Shown here in pieces: positions 38,964 through 48,022 of a DNA stretch of 64,000 bases. The position numbers and the translations under genes are program-made. The notes below the pieces were generated by a model, which saw only the letters and a program-made list of their open reading frames with translations, was not told the DNA's origin and made no database searches. Where the stretch lies: contig SVPV01000005.1 of NCBI GenBank assembly GCA_015065725.1, positions 30,048-94,047 on the forward strand, read 5' to 3'. Source of the DNA: Oscillospiraceae bacterium (lineage in GTDB: Bacteria > Bacillota > Clostridia > Oscillospirales > Acutalibacteraceae). Positions within the stretch are counted from its first letter, which is position 1. Each line of letters opens with the position of its first letter.

Positions 38964-39614
38964 TTATGAACAAAAAGTATGTCTACCTATTACCGTAATT
39001 ACAGGACGCGAAAATATCCACTTGCTTGTCGCTTTCTGCGGATTATAATAATAAATCGCACCGCCTGATGGATCTAAGCCGTTAATGGCATCTCTGGCGG
39101 CTTTGTAGGCAGTATCTGAAATCGGCTCGTAAAATTGACCGTCATCAAGACAGGAAAAAGCACCTCGCTGATAAACTACTTCAGAAAGGGTGTCTGGGAA
39201 AGAGGGATGCTCTACACGGTTTAAAACTACCGCTCCCACAGCTACCTGTCCTAAATAGGTTTCACCCCTTGCTTCTGCAGAAATTATGCGTGCCAAGAGC
39301 TGATAATCCGATGAGGAATAGTTGCCGTAGTTGTCATTCGTTTCGGCGGCTATTCCTAAAGCGGCAAGGGTTTTCTCTCCTACTATTCCGTCTGCCGATA
39401 GGCCGTTTGCCTTTTGAAAAGCTATTACCGCATTTCTGGTGTTTGTACCAAAAATTCCGTCTACGGCACCCTTATAATAACCCCATTCAAGCAACACACT
39501 TTGTATTTTCTCTACCTCTTGTCCCATTGAACCCATACGCGAAAGTGCCGACACAGAAATTGCAAGTGAGAATACCAAGAGGAACACAATCATCAAATAT
39601 ATAAATTTTCGCAT
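38964..39614 (-). CDS. sleB: Spore cortex-lytic enzyme SleB-type hydrolase
   Basis: Signal peptide (about 1-24), a peptidoglycan-binding repeat with GSMGQEVEKIQSVLLEWGYYKGAVDGIFGTNT (about 27-85), then the Hydrolase_2/SleB domain with ARIISAEARGETYLGQVAVGAVVLNRV (catalytic Glu in SAEARGE). SleB is a lytic transglycosylase that degrades cortex during germination; the SleB/CwlJ family also has vegetative members. At 216 residues it is shorter than Bacillus SleB by a shorter linker. It ends without the usual ypeB gene. Next to spoIIE on the other strand. Confidence 0.9.
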   Translation of the reverse strand: MRKFIYLMIVFLLVFSLAISVSALSRMGSMGQEVEKIQSVLLEWGYYKGAVDGIFGTNTRNAVIAFQKANGLSADGIVGEKTLAALGIAAETNDNYGNYSSSDYQLLARIISAEARGETYLGQVAVGAVVLNRVEHPSFPDTLSEVVYQRGAFSCLDDGQFYEPISDTAYKAARDAINGLDPSGGAIYYYNPQKATSKWIFSRPVITVIGRHTFCS

Positions 39615-39669
39615 TAAAAATCACCCTTTCGGGTATTATTTTTTTCAAAGTTTACTTTATTATACAAAT

Positions 39670-39755
39670 TTGTCAAAAAGATACTGCATATTACAAAAAG
39701 ATATTTTTTATACGACTGTGCTTTGACAAAAAATGCACCCATTAACCTATATAAT
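39670..39755 (+). promoter_or_regulatory. spoIIE promoter with 21-base spacing and Spo0A-box-like sites
   Basis: TTGACA (39723-39728) and TATAAT (39750-39755) match sigma-A consensus but are 21 bases apart. TTGTCAAA (39670-39677) and TTGACAAA (39723-39730, over the -35) resemble the Spo0A box TTGTCGAA. Bacillus spoIIE is known to have the same 21-base spacing and Spo0A activation. Confidence 0.65.
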
Positions 39756-39795
39756 ATAAATAAAATTTGAGCAAAATCGAAAGGAAAGCCTAAAA

Positions 39796-42105
39796 ATGAA
39801 GGAATTTATAAAGGATATAAAAATAACAAAAGGACAAGCTTCCTCGGTGTCCTTAGCGGCAATTATGGCACATATAGCCGCAGGGTTTGTAGCGTTCATA
39901 GCCTCGCGTGCCATAGTACTAAACTCGCTAGCACCCTTTGGGCTGTCAATACTTGCGGGGTGTCCAAATGTTTTTACGGCTGCCGCCGCAACGGGTGCCT
40001 TTCTTGGTTACTTTTTTCCAGCCATTGAGGGCGGAGCCTTTAAATATATAGCCGCTCTTTTTGCGGTTCTTTCTATAAAGCTGTTGCTTTCCTCGTATAA
40101 AAAAATAATTGAAAACCCGCTTTTTTTGAGTGGAATTTGTTTTTTTTCAAGCTTTATAACCTGTATAGTAGCGTCAAATTCGGTCAGCACACAATTTACA
40201 TATTGCTTGGCAGAGGCATTGCTTGCGGCAGGCGGCACATTTTTTCTTGCTAAAACTTCAAAAGCTTTGTCTTTAACCCCCGTAGGCCTTTCGGCAGAGG
40301 AAATGGCATCGTTTATAATAATTATAAATATTTTTCTTATGGGACTTAGCGGTTTCACTCCTATAGGGGTTTCGCTGTCACATATATTAAGTATTTTCTT
40401 AATACTTACCTGTGCTAAATTTGGTGGAACACTTGCAGGCTCGGTAAGTGGTATCACCGTAGCCTTTTCATTTATGCTTACAGGAAATCCATCGGGAGTT
40501 ACTGTAGGCTTCGCTATAGGCGGTATGGTAGCGGGAATTTTTGCATCGCTTGGAAAGTATGCACAAATAATTGCCGTTATACTTTCATCATTTACCGTAT
40601 CGCTAGGCGTTGGACTTGACACAACTACCGTTTCACTTTTAACAGAGACTATACTCGGTTGTGCATTGTTTTTAGCGTTGCCTCGAAATATGGGTATATA
40701 TCTTGGAAAGCTCTTTTCGGGCAGTCCAAGAATTGTAGCACCGATAAGCTTTAAAAAGTCACTTGCAATGAGGCTAGACCTTGCATCGAACGCATTAAGC
40801 GATGTTTCGGTTACGGTTGATGAGGTATCCCGCGAGCTTGGGAAAATAAACTCACCCGATTATACTACCGTTTTAAACCGAATAGAAGCAGATGCCTGCA
40901 AGGGCTGTAAATTGCGGCTTCATTGTTGGGAATCGAAAAAAGAAAGCACGGTATCTGCAATATTTGAAATGACAAAGGCGATAAAAAACGGTGAATTATC
41001 ACCCGAAGCCTTTGCACCCGAGGATTTTAAGGCTAAATGCCTACGCGTCAATCGTATGGGTAGCTCTGTATACAGACATTATTCAGAATATGCGGCAAAG
41101 ATTTCGGCAGAAAACAGACTCGATGAGGTAAGAAACGTAGTAATGGACCAATTTGACGGTATATCTAAAATGCTACGGGACCTAAGAGAAGATTTTGAAA
41201 ATGATGAGCGTTTTGATAATTCTACCGCCCTGACCGCCGCCTCTGCACTAAAAAGTCTTAATCTTCGTGCCAGTGAATGTAGCTGCAGAATAGACAAATT
41301 CGGCAGAATGATTTTAGAGCTTAAAATAAAAAAGACTGCTGACCAAAGAATAAACAAAATGCAGATTATGAAGCTATTGTCACTCGTATGCGAAAGAGAT
41401 TTTGACCCACCCGTTTTAAGCGAAGCGGGAAATGATATTTTTATAACACTAAATGAGCGAGCCGTTTACAAGGTTGATTTTGGTGCATATCAGTCAAGTG
41501 CCTATAACTCAAATCTGTGTGGCGACGCATATAATAGCTTTTTTGACGGCAAGGGACATTTTATAGCGATACTAAGTGACGGTATGGGCTCAGGCGGCAG
41601 AGCCGCTGTAGACGGTGCAATGGCATCGGGACTTATGATGCGGCTTTTAAAGGCGGGCTTTGGATACGACTGCTCACTTCGTATTCTTAATTCTTCTATG
41701 CTATTTAAATCAACAGACGAATCTCTTGCTACGCTTGATATATTAAGTATAGACCTATACACAGGAAGCGTTGAGCTTTATAAGGCAGGAGCGGCACCTA
41801 CGATAGTACGCCGTTCGGGAAGAACGGGCAAGGCAGAAAGCTCATCACTGCCTGCAGGAATTTTAAGGGATATAGGCTTTGATTATGCAACTATAAGGGT
41901 TAAAAACGGAGATATAGTGCTTATGATGTCTGATGGTGCTGTAAGCGAGGGTACCGATTGGATACGTGCCGAGCTTGAATCGGCCGAAGACATTTCGGCA
42001 AGCGACCTTGCTGAACGTATATGCGAATCTGCACGTCGCCGTCGCACCGACCGACACGATGACGACATAACCGTTTTAGCGGCTATCATTGAAAAAAATT
42101 TCTAA
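39796..42105 (+). CDS. spoIIE: Stage II sporulation protein E
   Basis: Membrane PP2C phosphatase that dephosphorylates SpoIIAA in the forespore and thereby frees sigma-F, and also shapes the polar septum. The N-terminal 300 residues hold about ten membrane segments; a regulatory region follows with a CKGCKLRLHCW motif; the C-terminal PP2C domain has SDGMGSGGRAAVDGAM, the SIDLYTGSVELYKAG turn and MMSDGAVSEG. Its 769 residues are somewhat shorter than Bacillus (827). Its targets spoIIAA/AB/sigF lie 7 kb away. Confidence 0.97.
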   Translation: MKEFIKDIKITKGQASSVSLAAIMAHIAAGFVAFIASRAIVLNSLAPFGLSILAGCPNVFTAAAATGAFLGYFFPAIEGGAFKYIAALFAVLSIKLLLSSYKKIIENPLFLSGICFFSSFITCIVASNSVSTQFTYCLAEALLAAGGTFFLAKTSKALSLTPVGLSAEEMASFIIIINIFLMGLSGFTPIGVSLSHILSIFLILTCAKFGGTLAGSVSGITVAFSFMLTGNPSGVTVGFAIGGMVAGIFASLGKYAQIIAVILSSFTVSLGVGLDTTTVSLLTETILGCALFLALPRNMGIYLGKLFSGSPRIVAPISFKKSLAMRLDLASNALSDVSVTVDEVSRELGKINSPDYTTVLNRIEADACKGCKLRLHCWESKKESTVSAIFEMTKAIKNGELSPEAFAPEDFKAKCLRVNRMGSSVYRHYSEYAAKISAENRLDEVRNVVMDQFDGISKMLRDLREDFENDERFDNSTALTAASALKSLNLRASECSCRIDKFGRMILELKIKKTADQRINKMQIMKLLSLVCERDFDPPVLSEAGNDIFITLNERAVYKVDFGAYQSSAYNSNLCGDAYNSFFDGKGHFIAILSDGMGSGGRAAVDGAMASGLMMRLLKAGFGYDCSLRILNSSMLFKSTDESLATLDILSIDLYTGSVELYKAGAAPTIVRRSGRTGKAESSSLPAGILRDIGFDYATIRVKNGDIVLMMSDGAVSEGTDWIRAELESAEDISASDLAERICESARRRRTDRHDDDITVLAAIIEKNF

Positions 42106-42144
42106 AGAAGAAGGGCGAACACACTGTGTTCGCCCTTCTTCTTT
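42104..42144. terminator. Bidirectional 20-bp terminator
   Basis: A perfect palindrome, 42104-42123 with 42125-42144, flanked by A and T runs, contains the spoIIE stop codon. It separates spoIIE from the convergent BY-kinase gene. Confidence 0.9.
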
Positions 42145-42154
42145 ATTCAATCTT

Positions 42155-42919
42155 TTAATATTTATACATATATTTTCCGTAATATTTATTGCGGTTATAT
42201 GATGCACCCTTTTCAATTTCATTAAGTACGGCACCTAAAATGCGGCAACCGCTCTTTTGAAGCTGATTTTTAACATTAATAGCAACCCTACGGTTTGTCT
42301 TTTTATTGCTTATAACCATTATTGCTGCATCACAACAAGTAGCAATTACTGCAGCATCAATTACCTGTCCTAAGGGTGGTGAATCTATGATAATATAATC
42401 ATAGGATTCCTTAAGGCTTTCTAAAAGCTTTGATAGATTGCTTGCCATCAGCTCAACAGGGTTTGGTGGGAAAGGACCCGAAAATATTACATCAAATCCC
42501 TCTAATTGAGTGTTATAAAGTGCTTCGTTAACATTACATATTCCCGAAAGAATTTCCGAAAGTCCCAAAACCTCGCCCGCATAAACATTACGCTTTTTAA
42601 GCATAACCGATTTACGCATATCGGCATCAATAAGTAAGGTGCGTTTACCGTTTTCGGCAAGACTTTTTGCAAGCTCTGTCGATACGGTGCTTTTTCCCTC
42701 GCCCTCACGGCAACTTGTTATAACTATTGTTTTTATATCATTACCGCAGAAAAAAAGGTTTGTACGAAAGGTTTTATATGCTTCACTTGTGGCATAATCC
42801 TTAACCGAAGCTGTATTGAAGGTGACCTTTTTTCCAACGCTGGTACGGTCTTTATTAGAAACGGTGTTAGAATAAACATCTTCGGTACTAATATTCTCTA
42901 AGTTTTCGTTATTAGTCAT
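42155..42919 (-). CDS. BY-type tyrosine kinase CpsD/YwqD, first copy
   Basis: Cytoplasmic bacterial tyrosine kinase of 254 residues related to CpsD/CapB. Walker A is in SCREGEGKST (about 92), Walker A' in LLIDADMRKS, and Walker B in YDYIIIDSPPLG. The C-terminal tail is short and Tyr-rich (SYNRNKYYGKYMYKY, seven Tyr), as usual for autophosphorylation. It follows its membrane activator by 2 bases. No glycosyltransferase or polymerase gene for a polysaccharide is nearby, and unlike the second copy there is no phosphatase gene. Confidence 0.93.
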   Translation of the reverse strand: MTNNENLENISTEDVYSNTVSNKDRTSVGKKVTFNTASVKDYATSEAYKTFRTNLFFCGNDIKTIVITSCREGEGKSTVSTELAKSLAENGKRTLLIDADMRKSVMLKKRNVYAGEVLGLSEILSGICNVNEALYNTQLEGFDVIFSGPFPPNPVELMASNLSKLLESLKESYDYIIIDSPPLGQVIDAAVIATCCDAAIMVISNKKTNRRVAINVKNQLQKSGCRILGAVLNEIEKGASYNRNKYYGKYMYKY

Positions 42920-42921
42920 TA

Positions 42922-43650
42922 TTATCTTTTCCTTATTGCACTGACTTTTTTCTTTTTACTAAGTGTATTAGCATAGGGAATTGTAGCCAAGACACTCATA
43001 TCTAAATACTTTTGTATATCGTCCTCGGACTCTATTTTATCGCTTAACATATCAACTACGAAAATGGCTACTATAGCAACTGCTATGCCTAGGAAAAACG
43101 AGGTCACAATATATCTTTGCTTGTTAGGACTTGAGGGTGCAGATGAAAGTTGTCCGTCACTTATAATATTTACACGGTCTATACCCATCAAATCAACAAT
43201 TTTTTGTTGTGATACCTTACAAACCTCATCTACTATTTTTTTTGAAAGTTTGGGGTCTTCAGTCCGAACCGTAATTTCAAGTATTCGTGTACCCTCAGGA
43301 TTGTTTATGTTTATAGAACTTTTTAGAGAACCGTAAGTTTTCTTTAGATTCAGATTATCTATAACATCCTCAAGCACAGCACGGTCTACAATTAGCTCTG
43401 CATAGTCGCGTGCAAGATAGGTAGAAACACTAAGCTCGCTAGTGCTTTGCGAATTAGCCTCGGTATTAAATATAAAAAGTTTAGCGGTTGAAGAATACAT
43501 TGGTGTACATAAAAACTGTACGTAAACAAATGCACTCGAAAGAAACACCAGTGCCGCTATTACTATTACATACCATTTTTCTAACAGCTTAAAGACGATA
43601 TCTAAAAAGGAAAGTTCCGTCTTAACTGCATAAGATTCATTTTGTTGCAT
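42922..43650 (-). CDS. Wzz/CapA-type chain-length determinant and kinase activator, first copy
   Basis: Two membrane segments (about 27-48 and 180-201) frame an extracellular Wzz domain, the layout of CpsC/YwqC, the activator of the adjacent BY-kinase. A PSSPNKQRYI motif just before the second segment is the proline-rich signature of the family. The cytoplasmic tail ends in KKKKVSAIRKR. GGAG precedes the ATG. Co-translated with the kinase downstream. Confidence 0.92.
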   Translation of the reverse strand: MQQNESYAVKTELSFLDIVFKLLEKWYVIVIAALVFLSSAFVYVQFLCTPMYSSTAKLFIFNTEANSQSTSELSVSTYLARDYAELIVDRAVLEDVIDNLNLKKTYGSLKSSININNPEGTRILEITVRTEDPKLSKKIVDEVCKVSQQKIVDLMGIDRVNIISDGQLSSAPSSPNKQRYIVTSFFLGIAVAIVAIFVVDMLSDKIESEDDIQKYLDMSVLATIPYANTLSKKKKVSAIRKR

Positions 43651-43748
43651 TACATTTGCTCCATATAAAAGTGTGCCAAAACTAACGGCTTTAATTACCG
43701 TAAAGAAAGTTTAATACAGTATTATTTTTATCTATTAATATACGAATA

Positions 43749-44213
43749 TTAATCTTTTTGAGCGGCTGACGGAATTTGTTGCTTTAGAGCTGCCCTTGTC
43801 TTACGGATTTCTGCAAGGTTAGCAGTAAGACCTTCGTCTGCACGCTTCATAATATCGTCAACAAAATCCTGAGCTGCCTTTCTCATTTCGCGGCTCTTTG
43901 TCTGAGCATTAGCGATGATTTCTGCAGCCTTTTCCTGTGACATTTTTACAATAGCTTCTTGAGAAACTATTGCCTTTGCATTCTCTTCAGCATTTCTGAT
44001 AATGCCGTCTGCTTCACGCTTTGCGGTAGAAATTATTTCAGCTCTGTCAGCAACAATGCCTCTTGCCTGCTTGATTTCGCTTGGAATATTAAGACGAATA
44101 TCATCAACTACTGCACGAAGCTTTTCAATATCTACTACAGTCTTTCTGCCGGGGATTTTAATACCGCTGTCAAGCACCTCGTCAAACTGTTCTAATAATT
44201 CATCTAATGTCAT
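43749..44213 (-). CDS. Coiled-coil protein, DivIVA/V-ATPase-subunit-like
   Basis: 154 residues with no enzyme motif. It opens with a short LDELLEQFDEVLDSGIKIPG block, which resembles the N-terminal turn of DivIVA-like proteins, and then forms an uninterrupted Ala/Glu/Lys helix from about residue 30 to 145, likely coiled coil. Start set at 44213 because GGAGG is 9 bases upstream; the ATG at 44222 is too close. Proteins of this kind are commonly found after coaD in Clostridia. The role is unknown, perhaps cell-shape or division related. Confidence 0.75.
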   Translation of the reverse strand: MTLDELLEQFDEVLDSGIKIPGRKTVVDIEKLRAVVDDIRLNIPSEIKQARGIVADRAEIISTAKREADGIIRNAEENAKAIVSQEAIVKMSQEKAAEIIANAQTKSREMRKAAQDFVDDIMKRADEGLTANLAEIRKTRAALKQQIPSAAQKD

Positions 44214-44239
44214 AAAATTCATCCTCCAATAAATTTATT

Positions 44240-44737
44240 TTAATCTTTTTTAGGCTTTGAAAGCCTTTGCATAATGTCGTCATGTATTACTGACGGCACA
44301 AATTCGGTTATATCACCGTTCATACTGGCAATCAACCTAACCATGCTTGAACTTAAGTACATATTATCTGCACTTGTTGTTAAAAACAAGGTTTCAACCT
44401 TTGGGTTAAGCTTTTTATTTGTAAGTGCCATTTGGAATTCATACTCGAAATCCGACACGGCACGTAACCCCTTAATAATTGCACAGGCGTTCTTTTTTTC
44501 GGTATACTCTGCTAAAAGTCCGTCGTAGCAGTCTACCTTAACATTTTTGATATCGGCAACCGATTTTTCAATCATTACCCGTCTTTCGTCGGCAGTAAAT
44601 GAGCATTTTTTAGCGTGATTTGTCATCACAACTACAATTAGCTCATCAAACATAGGTGCCGCACGGTGAATTATATCAAGATGACCCTTTGTAATCGGGT
44701 CAAAGCTGCCTGGGCATATAGCCACACGCTTATTCAA
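44240..44737 (-). CDS. coaD: Phosphopantetheine adenylyltransferase
   Basis: Forms dephospho-CoA from phosphopantetheine and ATP, the penultimate CoA step. CPGSFDPITKGHLDII at the N-terminus holds the nucleotide HxGH motif, and YLSSSMVRLIA the second. Length 165. The start is TTG 44737 (TTGAATAAG), behind AGAGGTAG, overlapping the rsmD stop. Pairing with rsmD is standard in Firmicutes. Confidence 0.97.
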   Translation of the reverse strand: MNKRVAICPGSFDPITKGHLDIIHRAAPMFDELIVVVMTNHAKKCSFTADERRVMIEKSVADIKNVKVDCYDGLLAEYTEKKNACAIIKGLRAVSDFEYEFQMALTNKKLNPKVETLFLTTSADNMYLSSSMVRLIASMNGDITEFVPSVIHDDIMQRLSKPKKD

Positions 44738-45284
44738 CTGCTTCTACCTCTTTTCTATACACCGTAAGAGCAATCTTTCCGTATTTGTAGCTACGGCTTA
44801 CGGCAAATCCGCCCTGCTTATTAGGCAAGACCACTTCGGGCGGATGCTCACACACTATAATACCGTAATCACTCATAACAGAGGCGGTAAGTGCTAATGC
44901 GTCTGTAAGTAAGCCCTTGCTATAAGGCGGGTCCAAAAACGCTATATCAAAGGTATCGCTTGTACTGTTTAAAAAGGATTTATAATCACTTCTTAAAACC
45001 ACTGCTTGTCCTAAAAGATTGGTGGCGGTTAAATTTGCCTTTGTAACCTCAATAGACTCCCTCGAAGTGTCTACAAAAACAGCCGAAGCCGCACCTCTGC
45101 TTAAAGCTTCAATACCAAGCTGTCCCGAGCCTGCAAACAAATCAAGCACTCGTCTTCCCTCAAGGTCAAACTGTATGGCACTAAAAATAGCCTCCTTAAC
45201 CTTTTGCGAGGTGGGGCGGACAACTTCTGTGCCAGAAACTGTAGCTAAATTGCGTCCCTTTGCTGTGCCTGTAATTACACGCAT
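44730..45284 (-). CDS. rsmD: 16S rRNA (guanine966-N2)-methyltransferase
   Basis: SAM-dependent rRNA methyltransferase, 184 residues: MRVITGTAKGRNL start, SAM loop LDLFAGSGQLGIEALSRGA (about 58-76), and the catalytic FLDPPY motif. It is first of the rsmD-coaD pair, ahead of the coiled-coil gene. A promoter with GATAAT lies about 50 bases upstream. Confidence 0.96.
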   Translation of the reverse strand: MRVITGTAKGRNLATVSGTEVVRPTSQKVKEAIFSAIQFDLEGRRVLDLFAGSGQLGIEALSRGAASAVFVDTSRESIEVTKANLTATNLLGQAVVLRSDYKSFLNSTSDTFDIAFLDPPYSKGLLTDALALTASVMSDYGIIVCEHPPEVVLPNKQGGFAVSRSYKYGKIALTVYRKEVEAVE

Positions 45285-45330
45285 TTACATCACCAAATTT
45301 AAAAAACAAAAAATACATACTAGCATATAT

Positions 45331-45360
45331 ATTATCTCACTAACCAAGGGTATTTGTCAA
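45331..45360 (-). promoter_or_regulatory. Sigma-A promoter of rsmD-coaD
   Basis: On the minus strand TTGACA (45360-45355), 18-base spacer, GATAAT (45336-45331), about 47 bases ahead of rsmD. Confidence 0.65.
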
Positions 45361-45427
45361 TAGTTTATTTGTCTTTTTTACAGTTTATTTGAAATTAAAT
45401 AGGGCAATTAGCTTTTCTGCAAAAATC

Positions 45428-47905
45428 TCATTTGTTAAAAACACCAAGTAAGATTTTCTTAAGAGTTAAAAGTTCATTTATAGTGCAACTATCACCAAAC
45501 TTGACGCCTGCAGCATAGGCACCTACACGTGTTAATGCTTCTCCGTCAATATTCTTCATCACAGTAATAAGGTCAAGCACGTTTATATTACCGTCACCGC
45601 TTATATCATTTTGCATATAGATAACAAGAGTTTTAGTGCTAGTAACAGAAGCCACATTTTCTGACGTAGTAGTGACTAATGTATATTCACCTACTTTTGA
45701 AAGAGTAGTTTCCTGTGTGATAGCCTCGCCGTCGAGTATGTAGCTGACTGTATCGCTTGGTGTAATCGTGTAGCCTTCGGCAGCAGATATAGGATATTCA
45801 CCGTCTGTTGTGCCAAATTTCCAAGTATGTGTACCGCCGCCAAAATAAAAACCTGTTTGATTTGTTAAGGTAGCACCGTCGCTTATACCGTAATAAAAAC
45901 GGTTATTTTGTAGCTTGCCGTCTATAAAAACACCGATTTTATAGTCACCGTCTTCACGGGCAATCATAATTTGAAGCTTTTGATTAAGGTTGAATTTAAA
46001 GTCGGGCAGTGTGAATTTCATAATATATGCACTGTGTGTTTTACTTGGATAAATAGCGGCATTTATAGAGGCTGTATTATCAGCAATTTTCAGTCTTACA
46101 CCGCCGCCCGAAATAGCCCTGTTACCCAAAACAAATTCTGCCGCACCCGTGCCTTGATTCACCGTAAGCTCGGTTTCAAACACCTTGTTAATAAAGCTTG
46201 TAGATGTGGTGCTTTTGAATGCCTCTCCGCTTGTTTTAGGTGTATAGGTGCCGCTAACCTGACCTATATCCTCCATTGTTAAAACCTCATAATCGGGAAG
46301 CTCTAAGCTACGGTCAATACCATCTACCACACCCTCAAAAGTTCCAGATGACTCTAAATGAACCGAAGGCTCGGTGTTATAATAGTTGTTTATTGTGTTA
46401 ATATTAGCAGAGCTTAAATAAAAAAAGGTGCCGCCGACAAGCTCGCCGTCAATAAAACAGCCTAACCTAAGGTCGTTTAAAACACCGTCACCGTTGAGGT
46501 CAACGTCTGCCTTTTCGACGGTGTGTTGGTAATAATATTCTTCTCCTAATGTAAAGCTTACAGTACCGTTAATGAATATCTGTCTGCCGCAGTACATCTG
46601 TAATTTACAAGCATCACTGTTTGATGAGGGTGACATAATAATTAAATTTGGCGTTTTGGTTCCGTTTAACCCAAAGAAAAGCCTGCCTGTCATTTGGGTG
46701 ATTTTAATTTTAGCCGACAGCATAATATCAATGGAATTGTTTTTAAACCAACTTGCAGTAGTTTCGCCATTGCCGACAATATTGTTGCTTGAATCTAATT
46801 CTATATTGCCGCCCCAACCCGCATCATTAGGGGTTAGCACGCGAAGTCCTGTAGGCAACTGATTAGGCTTATAAAAAATTACGCTGGTATTTGGTATGGG
46901 ATTACATAGAGTATAGTTATCAATATTATCTACACCGTAAATAAAACTTTTTATACGCTTATTACCAATGTATATTCCTATTTCGGAATCATCTGCAAGC
47001 TTATCGCCGTCAATATCAACCGCTCTTACCGTGACTTTAAGGTTAAATCTTTCGCCGCTATATTCGGAATTTGCTATATTGTTAAGACCGTTCATATCAA
47101 CATAATTAATTACGGTGCCGATACGGTTTATTTGACCAATTGCACCCATTTCAAGTGTTCCGCCGTCGTTTAGAACAATATCGGTGTTATAGGTGCTGTT
47201 AACCTTAATTTGCTCGGTATCTTCAAGCATAATAGGGATATTTAAAAAATCGTTTTTAAAGTCGATATCACTCATATACAATTCGGCTATTATATCGTTG
47301 TTCTCTACAGCAAACACACCGCCGCCTATGTTTAAATTTAAAAGCTCGGTATTGTCCTCTGATATTTGGGCGGTGGCGATAACTACAGTTCTATAAACCT
47401 CAATATTGTCGATATAGTAGGTGATCTGCACATCGTTTTTTAAAGCTTTATTGTTAAAATATTCGCCGTCGGTATTTAAAAGCTCTATAGCAATTTTAAT
47501 ATTAATTTCATTGCCTACAATAGCCTTGCCTACTGCTTCTTCTGTAACAGTTTTTGCTACTGTACTTGTTGAAAGTCCAACATCACTAATGGTAATGCTG
47601 TCTTCCTCTGCACTGATTTGTACGCCTGCCGAATTGTTTTTCGGATACATAAATATATCCCCGTTTTGAAAGGTAATGTTGCCGCTTAAAACAGTATTTG
47701 TAGCAACAACACCTGTTGAACTAACCTTAAAAGTGTCTTTAAAAATTATATTGAAATCATCTGGAGTCAGACACTTAAGGTCGCCCGAGGCCACTGTATT
47801 TAAAACATTTGCCACCTCATACTCTGCGGCAGATACAGTAACTCCCGTAAAAGCACAGCCTAAAAGTAGTGAAAACACACATAAAATTGCTAATACCCTT
47901 TTCAT
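45428..47905 (-). CDS. Large secreted protein with C-terminal dockerin-like module
   Basis: Signal peptide (about 1-27, ending TVSA) and 825 residues of export-type sequence. At least two regions look related to each other: each has a hydrophobic strand set with 'LNQKLQIMIAREDGDYKIGVFIDGKL' or 'DLRLGCFIDGELVGG' type lines, which suggests repeated beta-sandwich modules of LamG or carbohydrate-binding kind. The C-terminus has one good dockerin half (DISGDGNINVLDLITVMKNI) and a decayed second half (FGDSCTINELLTLKKILLG) without a full calcium loop. No catalytic domain is recognised. It may bind a polysaccharide and a cohesin partner such as the one at 59.6 kb. Confidence 0.8.
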   Translation of the reverse strand: MKRVLAILCVFSLLLGCAFTGVTVSAAEYEVANVLNTVASGDLKCLTPDDFNIIFKDTFKVSSTGVVATNTVLSGNITFQNGDIFMYPKNNSAGVQISAEEDSITISDVGLSTSTVAKTVTEEAVGKAIVGNEINIKIAIELLNTDGEYFNNKALKNDVQITYYIDNIEVYRTVVIATAQISEDNTELLNLNIGGGVFAVENNDIIAELYMSDIDFKNDFLNIPIMLEDTEQIKVNSTYNTDIVLNDGGTLEMGAIGQINRIGTVINYVDMNGLNNIANSEYSGERFNLKVTVRAVDIDGDKLADDSEIGIYIGNKRIKSFIYGVDNIDNYTLCNPIPNTSVIFYKPNQLPTGLRVLTPNDAGWGGNIELDSSNNIVGNGETTASWFKNNSIDIMLSAKIKITQMTGRLFFGLNGTKTPNLIIMSPSSNSDACKLQMYCGRQIFINGTVSFTLGEEYYYQHTVEKADVDLNGDGVLNDLRLGCFIDGELVGGTFFYLSSANINTINNYYNTEPSVHLESSGTFEGVVDGIDRSLELPDYEVLTMEDIGQVSGTYTPKTSGEAFKSTTSTSFINKVFETELTVNQGTGAAEFVLGNRAISGGGVRLKIADNTASINAAIYPSKTHSAYIMKFTLPDFKFNLNQKLQIMIAREDGDYKIGVFIDGKLQNNRFYYGISDGATLTNQTGFYFGGGTHTWKFGTTDGEYPISAAEGYTITPSDTVSYILDGEAITQETTLSKVGEYTLVTTTSENVASVTSTKTLVIYMQNDISGDGNINVLDLITVMKNIDGEALTRVGAYAAGVKFGDSCTINELLTLKKILLGVFNK

Positions 47906-47972
47906 TTTTAATTAACCCCTTAAAGTTTATTAAGTATTGATATTTTATCATATTATGTTATTAAACACAATG

Positions 47973-48017
47973 TAAAAAAATATATCCTGCAAGCCTTAAA
48001 AAGCTTACAGGATATAT
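47973..48017 (-). terminator. Terminator of the HTH regulator gene
   Basis: A 10-bp stem (47980-47989 with 48008-48017) plus an inner AAGC/GCTT stem; on the minus strand a run of seven T follows. Confidence 0.8.
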
Positions 48018-48022
48018 ACGTT

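Noticed and set aside
40008..40622. Minus-strand reading frame of 204 codons inside spoIIE
   Set aside because: It mirrors the hydrophobic N-terminal region of spoIIE, has no ribosome site or known motif, and spoIIE is clearly coding.
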